Source: Acidobacteriota bacterium (GTDB taxonomy: Bacteria; Acidobacteriota; Terriglobia; Acidiferrales; UBA7541). From it: a stretch of DNA of 34,639 nt. Below the pieces are notes generated by a model. That model was not told the DNA's origin and did not search any database. It saw only the letters and a program-made list of their open reading frames with translations. Numbering within the stretch: position 1 is the first letter of the stretch; each line of letters opens with the position of its first letter. The position numbers and the translations under genes are program-made. Positions 9,260-16,571 of the stretch are shown in pieces. The stretch is from contig PKWH01000157.1 of NCBI GenBank assembly GCA_003131985.1, forward strand, positions 13,836-48,474, written 5' to 3'.

Positions 9260-10192
9260 ATGAAACGCGCCACTTTGATCTTAATAATCGCCGCGATGGC
9301 GATTGCCGGAAATGGCTGCGACAAGTCGTCGGTGGCGTCCAGCCCCAAGGATGCGCCGCTACAACCATCCAACACGATTCCATCTCAGGCTCCTGCGCCG
9401 ACCGCTGCTACCTCAAAAGGGCCTGAAACGGGCGATATTCTAAGCGTGCTCACAGTAGAACATCAGGTCGATCTCTCCTCGCAAAGCGATGGCACAGTTA
9501 CATCCCTAACCAAAGACCAAGGTAGTGTGGTCAAAACAGGTGAGATTCTTGGGCAGCTTGACGATCGAACTCTGCAACAGGAACTCATCAAGGCGCGCGA
9601 CGATCTGAAGGTGACTCAGAACAACTTGCAGTACAAAGCAGCGGAACTGAAGGCTAAGGGCGCAGCTTACCGGCGTCAGCAGCTGCTGCGGGAAGCAGGA
9701 CTGTCGAGCCAGGCTGATCTCGAAGCCGCGGAATTCGAAGCAAAAGGCGCTGAGTACGACATGCACGCATATGAGGCTTTGGTGGAAAGCGGTCAAGCCG
9801 AGGTCCACCGTCTCGAAATTGAGATTGACCAGACGATCTTGCGCGCTCCGTTTTCGGGCGTCGTAGTGCGGCGGTACGTTCGAGAAGGGCAAGCCATCGT
9901 CAAGGGCGACAAGTGTTTTCGGGTGAGTCAGCTCTATCCGCTGCAGGTCCAGTTTCAAATTTCTGAATTGGCAAGCCCGCGCCCGGCAGTCGGCGCGCCA
10001 GTTAACTTGATTCTTTTGGGCGGTTCCAATCGGTCGCTGAACGCGAAAGTGGTGAAGGTGAGCCCTACCGTGGATCCGTCCAGCGATAGTTACGATGTGG
10101 TGGCCCAGCTCACTGGTTCGGGGATTTCCGATCTGCGCCCGGGAATGGCTGTGCGGGTCGGATGGCCCGGCACATCGCAACCGAAGCCGTAG
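9260..10192 (+). CDS. HlyD/RND-type periplasmic adaptor protein
   Basis: This 310-aa membrane fusion protein has a hydrophobic signal segment (LILIIAAMAIAGNGC) followed by Cys, suggesting a lipoprotein, although the lipobox is not classical. After a Pro/Ser/Ala-rich linker comes a lipoyl half motif (SDGTVTSLTKDQGSVVKTGE), an alpha-helical hairpin of about 100 residues, the second lipoyl half (LRAPFSGVVVRRYVREGQ) and a beta-barrel region. Adaptors of this family bridge an inner-membrane transporter and an outer-membrane channel. Neither is encoded next door; its neighbours are a GAF-HlyD protein and an M50-HlyD fusion. The operon spacing is 19 and 12 bases. Confidence 0.88.
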   Translation: MKRATLILIIAAMAIAGNGCDKSSVASSPKDAPLQPSNTIPSQAPAPTAATSKGPETGDILSVLTVEHQVDLSSQSDGTVTSLTKDQGSVVKTGEILGQLDDRTLQQELIKARDDLKVTQNNLQYKAAELKAKGAAYRRQQLLREAGLSSQADLEAAEFEAKGAEYDMHAYEALVESGQAEVHRLEIEIDQTILRAPFSGVVVRRYVREGQAIVKGDKCFRVSQLYPLQVQFQISELASPRPAVGAPVNLILLGGSNRSLNAKVVKVSPTVDPSSDSYDVVAQLTGSGISDLRPGMAVRVGWPGTSQPKP

Positions 10193-10204
10193 AGGATCTC
10201 GACT

Positions 10205-12352
10205 ATGCGTTTCGGTCCCACCAGTCTTCAAGTCTCCAGCCTACTTGCAAAAGGCCTCAAGCGCCCCAAACTCCGCACGGATCTGCGCATCAGCGAACAA
10301 ACGGTTGCCGGCGAAATCAGTTACGTTGTCAAAAACCGTGAGACGAATTCCTACAACCGGTATGGAGCCACCGAATATCAGCTGCTATCACTTTGCGACG
10401 GAACTCGTACGGCCGCTGAGATCGCACAGGTCATGTCTGAAAAGGATCCCGATTTAACGACGAGCGAGGCCGATGTGCTCGACTTCATGGACTCGGTGGA
10501 ACCCACCATGTGGGAGCGATCAATCGGAGAAAAAAACCTAGCCGTGCTCGAGCGCATTCGCGACGAGCGGAAAGGCCGGGTCGAGCAATCGAGTGTGCTC
10601 TACATCAGCTTTAAAGCCTGGGACCCGGACAAGACACTCACCAAATTGGATCGCTACCTCGGATGGATGTTCACCAAGGGCTTTGTCATCTTTTCTTTGT
10701 TCATATTTGTCGTAGCCGTTTATCTGCTTGCCGGCGATTGGACGCGCGTGCAGCAGGATACTTCGGCCTTGTATAGTTTTGCGGGTAAAAGCGCCTACGA
10801 CATCTGGATCTTTTGGATCCTCCTCCTGGGTCTGGGCGCCATACACGAATTTGGCCACGGGCTCACTTGTAAACATTTTGGCGGTGAAGTCCATCAGATG
10901 GGTTTTTTGCTTATCTATTTCACTCCTGCATTTTTTACCGATACCACGGACATTCTTCTGTTCCAGACCGGAACTCCGCGTCAGTGGGTCATCTTCGCGG
11001 GCATTTGGATTGAACTGGTGATCTGCGGCCTGTCTGCGTTGGTCTGGCATTTCACCGCGCCAGGCTCCCTGACGAACGACTTTTTTTACAAAATGATGCT
11101 GCTGAGCGGGATTCAGGGCGCGCTCGTGAACCTGAACCCGCTCATCAAAGCCGACGGCTACTATGCGCTGTCGCAATTCCTCAAAATCGATAACCTGCGC
11201 GAAGAGTCTTTCGGCTACCTGCGAGCCTGGACGGAAAAATATATTCTTCGGCACGACATAGATTTGCCGCCCTCCAGCAAGCGCCAGCGCCGTGTTTTTT
11301 TCCTGTTCGGAGTCTTGGCCATTATCTACAGCGCGTCGCTTCTGATTATTATGCTTTTGTTTGTTAAGAACATACTCGTAAGCCAAATGGGCAACGAATG
11401 GGGCTATCTCGCAACCCTCGGCGTCATTTATTTCTTTGCCAGGAATAGTATTCGAAAAGGATTGCCTTTAGCTCGGGCTTGGATACGGGACAAGAGGGGA
11501 AAATATATGGCCTGGAAAATGACGCGTGCACAGCAGGTCGGCGCACTGGGATTGATTCTCCTGTTTCTGTTGCCTCCGTTTTCGTCCAAGGTCACCACCG
11601 ATCTGGTGCTGGAGCCCGGTAAAGACGCACGGGTTCGGGCCGTGGTGAACGGCAGAATTCAAAAAGTGTTTGTTCACGAGGGGGACGAAGTAAAAGCAGG
11701 CCAAATGTTGGCCGTTTTGGAAAATCCCGACATAAGCGCTGATGCACAATCGCTCACGCAACAGTTAGCGCTCGCCAGCAGTAAGGTTCGCAATAATCAG
11801 GATCGCTCGGACTTTAGCCAAGCGGCGCAGGTGGTTCGTGACCGCGACCGGCTCGAACAGGAGTTGTCTGAGGCGCAGAAGAGAGTGCAAGACCTCGAAA
11901 TTCGGGCTCCCATGGACGGTATCGTTGTCACTTCCAACGTGGACCAGGAAGCTGGCCAATATTTCTCGGCAGGAGACGAGTTTGCCCGGCTGGTGGATCG
12001 AACCACCATGAAGGCGCGTATTCTTGTGCAGGACCGCGAGCTTCCGGACGTTCAACCCGGCGCTCCTGCAAAGGTGAAGGTGCTCCCATTTCCGTACAGA
12101 ACTTACTCGGGCCACGTCGACAAAATACTTCCGGCTGCGGCGCTGGATCATCCAGTCGCTCAGACTGAAGAGCTGGAGCGTCTAGGGCAGGAATTGGCGA
12201 ATTTCGTGGCGGTTGAGATGGAGATCCCAAACCCTGATGGGTCGCTGCGGGAAGGCATGACCGGCAAGGCAAAGATTTCTGGCGCCAGGCATTCCTTAGC
12301 CTGGGAGGCCGGGCAAGGGGCATGGCGCTGGGTGCGTTCGCAGTTTTGGTAA
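10205..12352 (+). CDS. PqqD-like / M50 site-2-type metalloprotease / HlyD fusion
   Basis: This 715-aa polytopic protein has three parts. Residues about 35-100 look like a PqqD-type winged-helix domain (YGATEYQLLSLCDGTRTAAEI), the fold known in RiPP pathways as a precursor-peptide recognition element. Residues about 155-470 form an M50 metalloprotease with zinc motif HEFGH at 214-218, NPLIKADG at 311-318 supplying the third ligand, and several membrane helices. The last part, from about 475, is an HlyD/lipoyl adaptor (VNGRIQKVFVHEGDEVKAGQ) with a coiled coil and barrel. The layout resembles 'peptide zinc metalloprotease' proteins of the YydH kind. All catalytic residues are present. I infer that it binds, cleaves or exports a small peptide; the two peptide genes just downstream are the obvious candidates. 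Confidence 0.88.
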   Translation: MRFGPTSLQVSSLLAKGLKRPKLRTDLRISEQTVAGEISYVVKNRETNSYNRYGATEYQLLSLCDGTRTAAEIAQVMSEKDPDLTTSEADVLDFMDSVEPTMWERSIGEKNLAVLERIRDERKGRVEQSSVLYISFKAWDPDKTLTKLDRYLGWMFTKGFVIFSLFIFVVAVYLLAGDWTRVQQDTSALYSFAGKSAYDIWIFWILLLGLGAIHEFGHGLTCKHFGGEVHQMGFLLIYFTPAFFTDTTDILLFQTGTPRQWVIFAGIWIELVICGLSALVWHFTAPGSLTNDFFYKMMLLSGIQGALVNLNPLIKADGYYALSQFLKIDNLREESFGYLRAWTEKYILRHDIDLPPSSKRQRRVFFLFGVLAIIYSASLLIIMLLFVKNILVSQMGNEWGYLATLGVIYFFARNSIRKGLPLARAWIRDKRGKYMAWKMTRAQQVGALGLILLFLLPPFSSKVTTDLVLEPGKDARVRAVVNGRIQKVFVHEGDEVKAGQMLAVLENPDISADAQSLTQQLALASSKVRNNQDRSDFSQAAQVVRDRDRLEQELSEAQKRVQDLEIRAPMDGIVVTSNVDQEAGQYFSAGDEFARLVDRTTMKARILVQDRELPDVQPGAPAKVKVLPFPYRTYSGHVDKILPAAALDHPVAQTEELERLGQELANFVAVEMEIPNPDGSLREGMTGKAKISGARHSLAWEAGQGAWRWVRSQFW

Positions 12353-12393
12353 GAGACTAGGCCTGTTGGCGCAGCCCGGAACCCCAGCCACCA

Positions 12394-12431
12394 CAAAAAA
12401 AGGGCTGCCGTTCCTGGGACGGCAGCCCTTG
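12394..12431 (-). terminator. Rho-independent terminator of small-peptide gene 1
   Basis: An 11-bp perfect stem (12401-12411 with 12419-12429) encloses a 7-base loop. On the minus strand the stem is followed by a run of T, so it ends transcripts from the 27-aa peptide gene. On the plus strand there is no T-run, so it would be a weak stop for the M50 operon. It begins about 40 bases after the M50 stop. Confidence 0.88.
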
Positions 12432-12490
12432 GTAGTGCAACTGCTAACTCTGCTTGGGCGCAAAGCCCAATTGTTACTGGTCTAAGCCAA

Positions 12491-12574
12491 TTAGCCGCGG
12501 GCTGGTCCGTGAACGGTCAGCGGCTTCACAGATCCCAGCTTCTTTCCCTTTTTCACTGTCTTTGCTTTTGCCAT
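12491..12574 (-). CDS. Small Lys-rich peptide 1 (27 aa), candidate exported or modified peptide
   Basis: This gene is too short for the ORF track. It encodes a 27-residue cationic peptide beginning MAKAKTVKKGKKLGSVKPLT and ending in a Gly/Pro/Arg-containing tail. AAGGAG lies 10 bases before the ATG. A -24/-12 promoter sits about 44 bases upstream of the start (counted from the predicted transcription start), and a strong terminator follows the stop, so it is a complete monocistronic unit. It shares MAK, KT, KK.KKL and KPL with the 24-aa peptide at 12987-13061, allowing one gap. I do not recognise it as a named family. Its position between a PqqD/M50/HlyD gene and a sigma-54 activator suggests a substrate of that machinery. 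It has no Cys and no hydrophobic signal peptide. Confidence 0.75.
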   Translation of the reverse strand: MAKAKTVKKGKKLGSVKPLTVHGPARG

Positions 12575-12628
12575 GGTCTTGAGTCTCCTTAAGATTTTTT
12601 GTTTTCTTGCTGCCTGCACTGCTGCTAG

Positions 12629-12644
12629 TGCAATCGGCGCGCCA
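12629..12644 (-). promoter_or_regulatory. Sigma-54 (-24/-12) promoter of small-peptide gene 1
   Basis: Read on the minus strand the element is TGGCGCGCCGATTGCA. It matches the consensus TGGCACG-N4-TTGCA at every defined position but one. GG and GC are separated by exactly 10 bases. The predicted start of transcription is near 12618, giving a leader of about 44 bases before the ATG. A gene for a sigma-54 activator lies about 620 bases upstream on the same strand. Confidence 0.8.
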
Positions 12645-12758
12645 AACTGTCAACCGGCCCACGTGAGAAGCTGTACTTGATTTGAAAGCACTTATCGACG
12701 GCACGAAGCAGCGCGCGAATGGCCTCGATACCAAATGTGTTTAATTTTTGAGTTCGAG

Positions 12759-12771
12759 TTGAATAATTCAA
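12759..12771. repeat. Short palindrome upstream of peptide-1 promoter
   Basis: TTGAA-TAA-TTCAA lies about 115-125 bases upstream of the -24 element, a usual distance for an activator (enhancer) site of a sigma-54 promoter. Only one copy is seen and the peptide-2 promoter has no exact match, so this is a weak candidate. Confidence 0.25.
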
Positions 12772-12887
12772 TATGCAGGCGAGGCCTTAAGATCCTCATC
12801 GCGATTGCAGAGCCGGAAGAGCAATGTCGGAAGAAGATGGATGCGGATCTGAACTGCTGGGACGAACTGGGGCGAGGTTGCTCCGGC

Positions 12888-12921
12888 AAAAAGAAAAGCT
12901 GCCAGCCTTTCGGTGGCAGCC
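12888..12921 (-). terminator. Rho-independent terminator of small-peptide gene 2
   Basis: Arms 12898-12904 and 12914-12920 (GCTGCCA/TGGCAGC) form a 7-bp stem. On the minus strand it is followed by TTTTCTTTTT. It lies about 70 bases after the stop of the 24-aa peptide gene and separates it from peptide gene 1. Confidence 0.8.
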
Positions 12922-12986
12922 CGCTAGTTCCGTATCAGCTATCTATCGGTGCGCAGTCGAACCGCTGCACCTGTGACGCGAAACGC

Positions 12987-13061
12987 TTAATTGCCCCCCC
13001 ATCGGATTAGGGGCTTGGTTTTTTCCAGCTTCTTTGCCTTCTTCAAGGTTTTCTTTGCCAT
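12987..13061 (-). CDS. Small Lys-rich peptide 2 (24 aa), paralogue of peptide 1
   Basis: This gene is too short for the ORF track. It encodes a 24-residue peptide starting MAKKTLKKAKKLEKTKPL and ending IRWGGN. GGAGGAA lies 5 bases before the ATG. The gene has its own -24/-12 promoter about 42 bases upstream of the start (from the predicted transcription start) and its own terminator. Aligned with peptide 1 using a one-residue gap, 13 positions are identical, concentrated in the Lys-rich N-terminal part and KPL, while the last 6-8 residues differ. A conserved front with a variable tail is what a leader/core precursor family would look like, but no cleavage site can be assigned. A structural or antimicrobial-like cationic peptide is an alternative. 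Confidence 0.75.
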   Translation of the reverse strand: MAKKTLKKAKKLEKTKPLIRWGGN

Positions 13062-13113
13062 GACACTTCCTCCGCGTTTGGGGTACAGCTCACGCTGGCC
13101 ACACCTTGCTCTG

Positions 13114-13129
13114 TGCAAAACCGGTTCCA
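13114..13129 (-). promoter_or_regulatory. Sigma-54 (-24/-12) promoter of small-peptide gene 2
   Basis: On the minus strand the element is TGGAACCGGTTTTGCA, with GG and GC exactly 10 bases apart and a perfect TTGCA. It departs from TGGCACG at two positions in the -24 part. The predicted leader is about 42 bases, nearly the same as for peptide gene 1. Two independent elements with the same geometry before two paralogous genes make chance less likely. Confidence 0.75.
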
Positions 13130-13266
13130 ATGTCGAAGGGAAACGCTCCGAAACTAAAGTACTGAAGGAAAACAGGTTAGAGTGTTTAGGCCGTTTTCTC
13201 TCGTCGATGGAGCGCAGAATTCTGTTGAAATTCTCACCGCGACGATTAAAAAGTCACCCGAAAAAC

Positions 13267-14655
13267 CTACAGGTTATACTTACGACATAAGTAGTTCAAC
13301 CGGTTCCGGTCCACTCCCAGCAATCGCGCGGCATCCGCTTTTCCTTCTTTAGCCTGCTCTAGAGCTTCCTGAACCCAGCGACGCTCGAAAGTCTCCATTT
13401 CCTTGGCCAAATTGATCCCGCCCGAAGGTAGCCGGAACCGGTTCCGAGAATCGCGCCCGGAAGCTTGCACAATTTCGCCCGGGAGGTCCTTCAAAGAGAT
13501 CACTTCGCCGTCCGTCATTACCACGAGTCTTTGAATTGCGTTCTGGAGTTCCCTGACGTTGCCAGGCCAGGGATAGCGCTTCAGCGCTAACATGGCATCG
13601 TCGGCTATTCGTTTAGGAGGAAAGCTGTTGGCAGCGCAATAAACGCTGACGAAGTAATCCGTTAGCACGGGTATATCTTCTATCCTCTCGCGCAGCGACG
13701 GAACGAAAATGGGCACCACATGAATCCGGTAGTAGAGGTCCTCGCGAAACCGTTCTTCGCGAACCATTTCCTCCAGATCTTCGTTCGTCGCGCTAATCAG
13801 CCGAAAATCTATGCGGATAGGCTTTTTGCCACCTAGCCGCGTGAATGAACGATCCTCTAGAACGCGCAGGAGTTTGCTCTGGAGCGCGGGCGTGAGCGTC
13901 GCAATTTCATCCAGGAAAAGCGTCCCTTGATGCGCCATTTCAACTCGGCCTTCCTTCATGGCTGTTGCGCCGGTAAAGGCTCCCTTCTCATAACCAAATA
14001 ACTCCGCTTCCATTAAGCCCTCGGGAAGAGCGGCACAATTCACGCTGACGAATGCGCGGTTTCGTCGAGGGCTCTGTTCGTGAAGCGCTCGCGCCACCAA
14101 TTCCTTACCCACCCCGCTCTCTCCCCGGATGATAACGTTCGTGGTCGCCCGGGCCATTCGTTTTATGGAATCGAACACGTGGTTCATGGCGTCTGTCGAG
14201 CCGATCAAATCGCCATGCGTACTCTTGCGGCTTATCTCCTGGCGGAGAATTCGATTTTCGCGCTGGATGTGTAATTTCTCAACGGCGCGCTCAAGCAGAT
14301 GTCGAAGAACGTCCGTATCAATAGGCTTGATGAAGTAGTCGTAAGAGCCTGCATCGATTACTTTCAAGGCGGTGGCTTTTGTTTCGTCAGAGCTAAGCAC
14401 GATTACGAGCGTGTCAATTTCACTTCCTACCAGGCGGGCAAGCAGTTCGGCGCATTCGCGGACGCCTCCGTCACCGAGCGGGAGGCCCAGTAGCAGGACG
14501 TCGAGCGCCGACCCCTGGAGGAGGCTGTAGGCCGCTGCCATATCCTCGCCTTCGAAGACTTCGAACTCCGATCGCAGAGCGGACGCAATCTTCGAGCGAA
14601 GGCTGTGGTCATCGTCAACAATGGCTACTTTGGGTTTAGTCGCTACGGGAGTGAT
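13267..14655 (-). CDS. Sigma-54-dependent transcriptional activator with pseudo-receiver domain
   Basis: This NtrC-type activator has a receiver domain, an AAA+ domain and a Fis-type helix-turn-helix. The AAA+ part shows Walker A (GESGVGKE), the sigma-54-contacting loop GAFTGA, Walker B (TLFLDEI) and the arginine-finger region. The C-terminus (ADAARLLGVDRNRLNYLCRKYNL) is the DNA-binding helix pair. The receiver has the acidic pair (VAIVDDD) and the switch Lys (FIKP), but the phospho-accepting Asp is Gly (DVLLLGLPLGDGG, about residue 57). The track begins at ATG 14541, inside the receiver. The frame is open back to a TAG at 14674-14676 but contains no ATG, GTG or TTG there. I extend to ATC 14655, which has GGAGA upstream; ATT 14622 is another option. 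It probably drives the two adjacent sigma-54 promoters. Confidence 0.85.
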   Translation of the reverse strand: MTPVATKPKVAIVDDDHSLRSKIASALRSEFEVFEGEDMAAAYSLLQGSALDVLLLGLPLGDGGVRECAELLARLVGSEIDTLVIVLSSDETKATALKVIDAGSYDYFIKPIDTDVLRHLLERAVEKLHIQRENRILRQEISRKSTHGDLIGSTDAMNHVFDSIKRMARATTNVIIRGESGVGKELVARALHEQSPRRNRAFVSVNCAALPEGLMEAELFGYEKGAFTGATAMKEGRVEMAHQGTLFLDEIATLTPALQSKLLRVLEDRSFTRLGGKKPIRIDFRLISATNEDLEEMVREERFREDLYYRIHVVPIFVPSLRERIEDIPVLTDYFVSVYCAANSFPPKRIADDAMLALKRYPWPGNVRELQNAIQRLVVMTDGEVISLKDLPGEIVQASGRDSRNRFRLPSGGINLAKEMETFERRWVQEALEQAKEGKADAARLLGVDRNRLNYLCRKYNL

Positions 14656-14737
14656 AGAGGTCTCCGGCGGGGACTAGCACAGACTAAGCATGCACCACGC
14701 ATCCCGCGTCGCGCCGATTCTAGGTGTCAAAGCGCCT

Positions 14738-14754
14738 CACTGTCAACGACAGTG
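14738..14754. repeat. Perfect 7-bp palindrome upstream of the activator gene
   Basis: CACTGTC-AAC-GACAGTG lies about 85 bases upstream of the activator's likely start. It could be an operator, for example for autoregulation, or part of a transcript hairpin after the acetamidase gene. It has no T-run, so it is not a normal terminator. ACTGTCAAC also occurs next to the peptide-1 -24 element, but without the second arm. Confidence 0.4.
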
Positions 14755-14800
14755 CGTGGGCGAGTCCGGAAGCCCCAAGACCTAGCCTCTTTCCGGTAAC

Positions 14801-15826
14801 TCAGCGCGAAATTTTACGCGGAGGCAGGTACTTTTTGTCAATCTTCGCAATTACAACGTAGTTCGGATCGACCATTTCTGCCAGGTGAATCGTGGCAACT
14901 TTCGAGAGCAACTCGTACGCATCAAGCTCGGACAAACCGTAATCCTGATGAATCCAGCCGATAAGTTGTGCAAACGCGATGCGCAACGAATCGTCAAGCG
15001 GACGGTAGATGCCGACGGCCATGATTTCATCCTTATTTTCGAAGCGCGGCCAATCAATTTTCTGTCCCTTGATTACGCGAACGCGCAAGCGGACACGCAG
15101 CGGAACCTCGATCGCTGTCCCGGCAATTTCGCCGTCACCCATGGCCGCGTGTCCGTCGCCCATATAAAGCAGCGCCCCCGGCACATTGACGGGTAAATAC
15201 AGCGTATTTCCAACGCTCGCTTCCGAGGAGTCCATGTTGCCTCCGAATTCAGCCGGAACCACCGAGCTGCGGGCTTCACCATCCGAGGGCGCCACGCCAA
15301 TGCATCCCAGGAACGGATGCAGCGGGATTTTCACCGAGAAGCTCGAATCATGCGCCTGAAAAGTCGCGGTGTTGTCGTCAGGATGAATCGGATACAGCCA
15401 TATGCGCTCGGGCAGAGGAGCCTGAATCATCGGTGTGTAGTTTGTCGAGTTAAGCGCGCCGAAGCCCGGAGCAAACGCACCGACTCCCTGTCTCGAGTTC
15501 ACTTCCAACGCCATGAAGTCGATGGCGATCGTGTCACCCGGTTCAGCGCCTTCTATAAAGAAAGGACCGGTGAGCGGGTTGTCGCCTTTCACCAGCGCCA
15601 GCGTATCGCCCGGTTTTTGAATGGCGTCGCCGAATGCGTCGAGCGTATTCGTCTCGAGAACATCTCCCGGCGCGAGCCGTGCCACAGGTGGCGCTAGGCC
15701 GTAAACGTATTTAACCGTCTCGAGTGTCGCGTGATATTTCACAACGTCCGGCGCCTTACCCTGCGCTTGCGCCAAAGACAGGCAAAGCAAAATGCCGGTA
15801 CAGATGATAAGCGCTCGCAGCCTCAT
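14801..15826 (-). CDS. Acetamidase/formamidase family protein with signal peptide
   Basis: This 341-aa protein belongs to the FmdA/AmdA family, which hydrolyses formamide or short amides to ammonia and the acid. Family features include the core around GDTIAIDFMALEVNS, HPFLGCIGVAPSDGEARSSVVPAEFGGNMD and LYMGDGHAAMGDGEIAGTAIEV. It starts with a clear signal peptide (LIICTGILLCLSLAQAQG), so it should be exported, whereas characterised members are cytoplasmic. It lies downstream of nothing obvious on its strand and is divergent from the DUF2127 gene. Its real substrate is uncertain; a nitrogen-scavenging role is plausible given the agmatine genes nearby. Confidence 0.85.
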   Translation of the reverse strand: MRLRALIICTGILLCLSLAQAQGKAPDVVKYHATLETVKYVYGLAPPVARLAPGDVLETNTLDAFGDAIQKPGDTLALVKGDNPLTGPFFIEGAEPGDTIAIDFMALEVNSRQGVGAFAPGFGALNSTNYTPMIQAPLPERIWLYPIHPDDNTATFQAHDSSFSVKIPLHPFLGCIGVAPSDGEARSSVVPAEFGGNMDSSEASVGNTLYLPVNVPGALLYMGDGHAAMGDGEIAGTAIEVPLRVRLRVRVIKGQKIDWPRFENKDEIMAVGIYRPLDDSLRIAFAQLIGWIHQDYGLSELDAYELLSKVATIHLAEMVDPNYVVIAKIDKKYLPPRKISR

Positions 15827-15960
15827 CGGAACCCCCTAGCCAGTGCCTCGCGATTCTAGAACAAATTGTTCGCCCCACTCCGCACAATTGTGAATGCCTC
15901 CCGGCAATGCGATGATGGCATTAGCGTATCCCGCGGACGTAAATCGGGGACCCGAAGTAA

Positions 15961-16458
15961 ATGTTGAAAAAGCGTCTAACGCACATCCTGATCCACGATT
16001 CTTTTCGAGTAGGCATCACCCTGAAAGGAATCGACGGATTGCTGGAAGCCATCGGCGGCGTGCTGTTGTGGTTTAAAGTCAACTCGTTGAACGCTTGGTT
16101 GCAGGCGTTGTGCGAGCATGAACTCGCCCGGGATAAGCACGATATTATTTTCCGCCACATAAGCGCTGCTTCACAAAAATTGGCCAGCGGAAGCCCCATG
16201 TTCGCTTCGCTCTATCTCCTCTCACACGGGCTAGTTAAGGTTGTGCTGGTAGTCTGCCTCTGGGCCAATAGGCTTTGGGCTTATCCGCTGACGATTGCCG
16301 TATTCGGCGCCTTTATGGTCTACCAAGTTTACAGATTCACTCATACACATTCCTGGGCGCTCATTATTCTCACTCTTTTCGACGGCCTGCTGATATTCCT
16401 TACCTGGAAAGAATATCAGGACCAGAAAGCTCTGAAGGCGAAGCAGGAAAAACGCTGA
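15961..16458 (+). CDS. DUF2127 family membrane protein
   Basis: This 165-aa protein has about four hydrophobic segments and the start typical of DUF2127 (FRVGITLKGIDGLLEAIGGVLLW). Later segments include LLSHGLVKVVLVVCLW and PLTIAVFGAFMVYQVYRF. The C-terminus is Lys/Glu-rich and cytoplasmic. Function of the family is unknown. It precedes aguB by about 110 bases; no strong link to polyamine metabolism can be shown. Confidence 0.8.
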   Translation: MLKKRLTHILIHDSFRVGITLKGIDGLLEAIGGVLLWFKVNSLNAWLQALCEHELARDKHDIIFRHISAASQKLASGSPMFASLYLLSHGLVKVVLVVCLWANRLWAYPLTIAVFGAFMVYQVYRFTHTHSWALIILTLFDGLLIFLTWKEYQDQKALKAKQEKR

Positions 16459-16571
16459 CCGCTCGGCCTTCCTTATGCAGTTTGCTCTTCCGCTTTTTTC
16501 AAGCAGCGAAAAAAACAAACGCACTCGCGGCGTATGGCCTTGCACCGCCTTTTCGTGTAGATTTTCGTATC

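Noticed and set aside
12454-12470. TTGGGC/GCCCAA hairpin between peptide gene 1 and its terminator
   Set aside because: The stem is short and has no T-run; it may only add stability to the transcript's 3' end.
12474-12734. 86-aa minus-strand ORF over peptide gene 1
   Set aside because: It reads a different frame through the promoter and leader. The 27-aa frame has the better ribosome binding site and a paralogue nearby.
12735-13290. Plus-strand ORFs at 12735-13010 and 12991-13290
   Set aside because: They lie antisense to the peptide genes, promoters and terminators, show no family features, and have poor ribosome binding sites.
14427-14621. 64-aa minus-strand ORF overlapping the start of the sigma-54 activator
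   Set aside because: It lies in another frame across the receiver domain. The receiver motifs VAIVDDD and DVLLLG are in the activator frame.
16275-16571. Extended N-terminus of the AguB ORF
   Set aside because: It overlaps the DUF2127 gene in another frame, and the family length fits the GTG at 16572.
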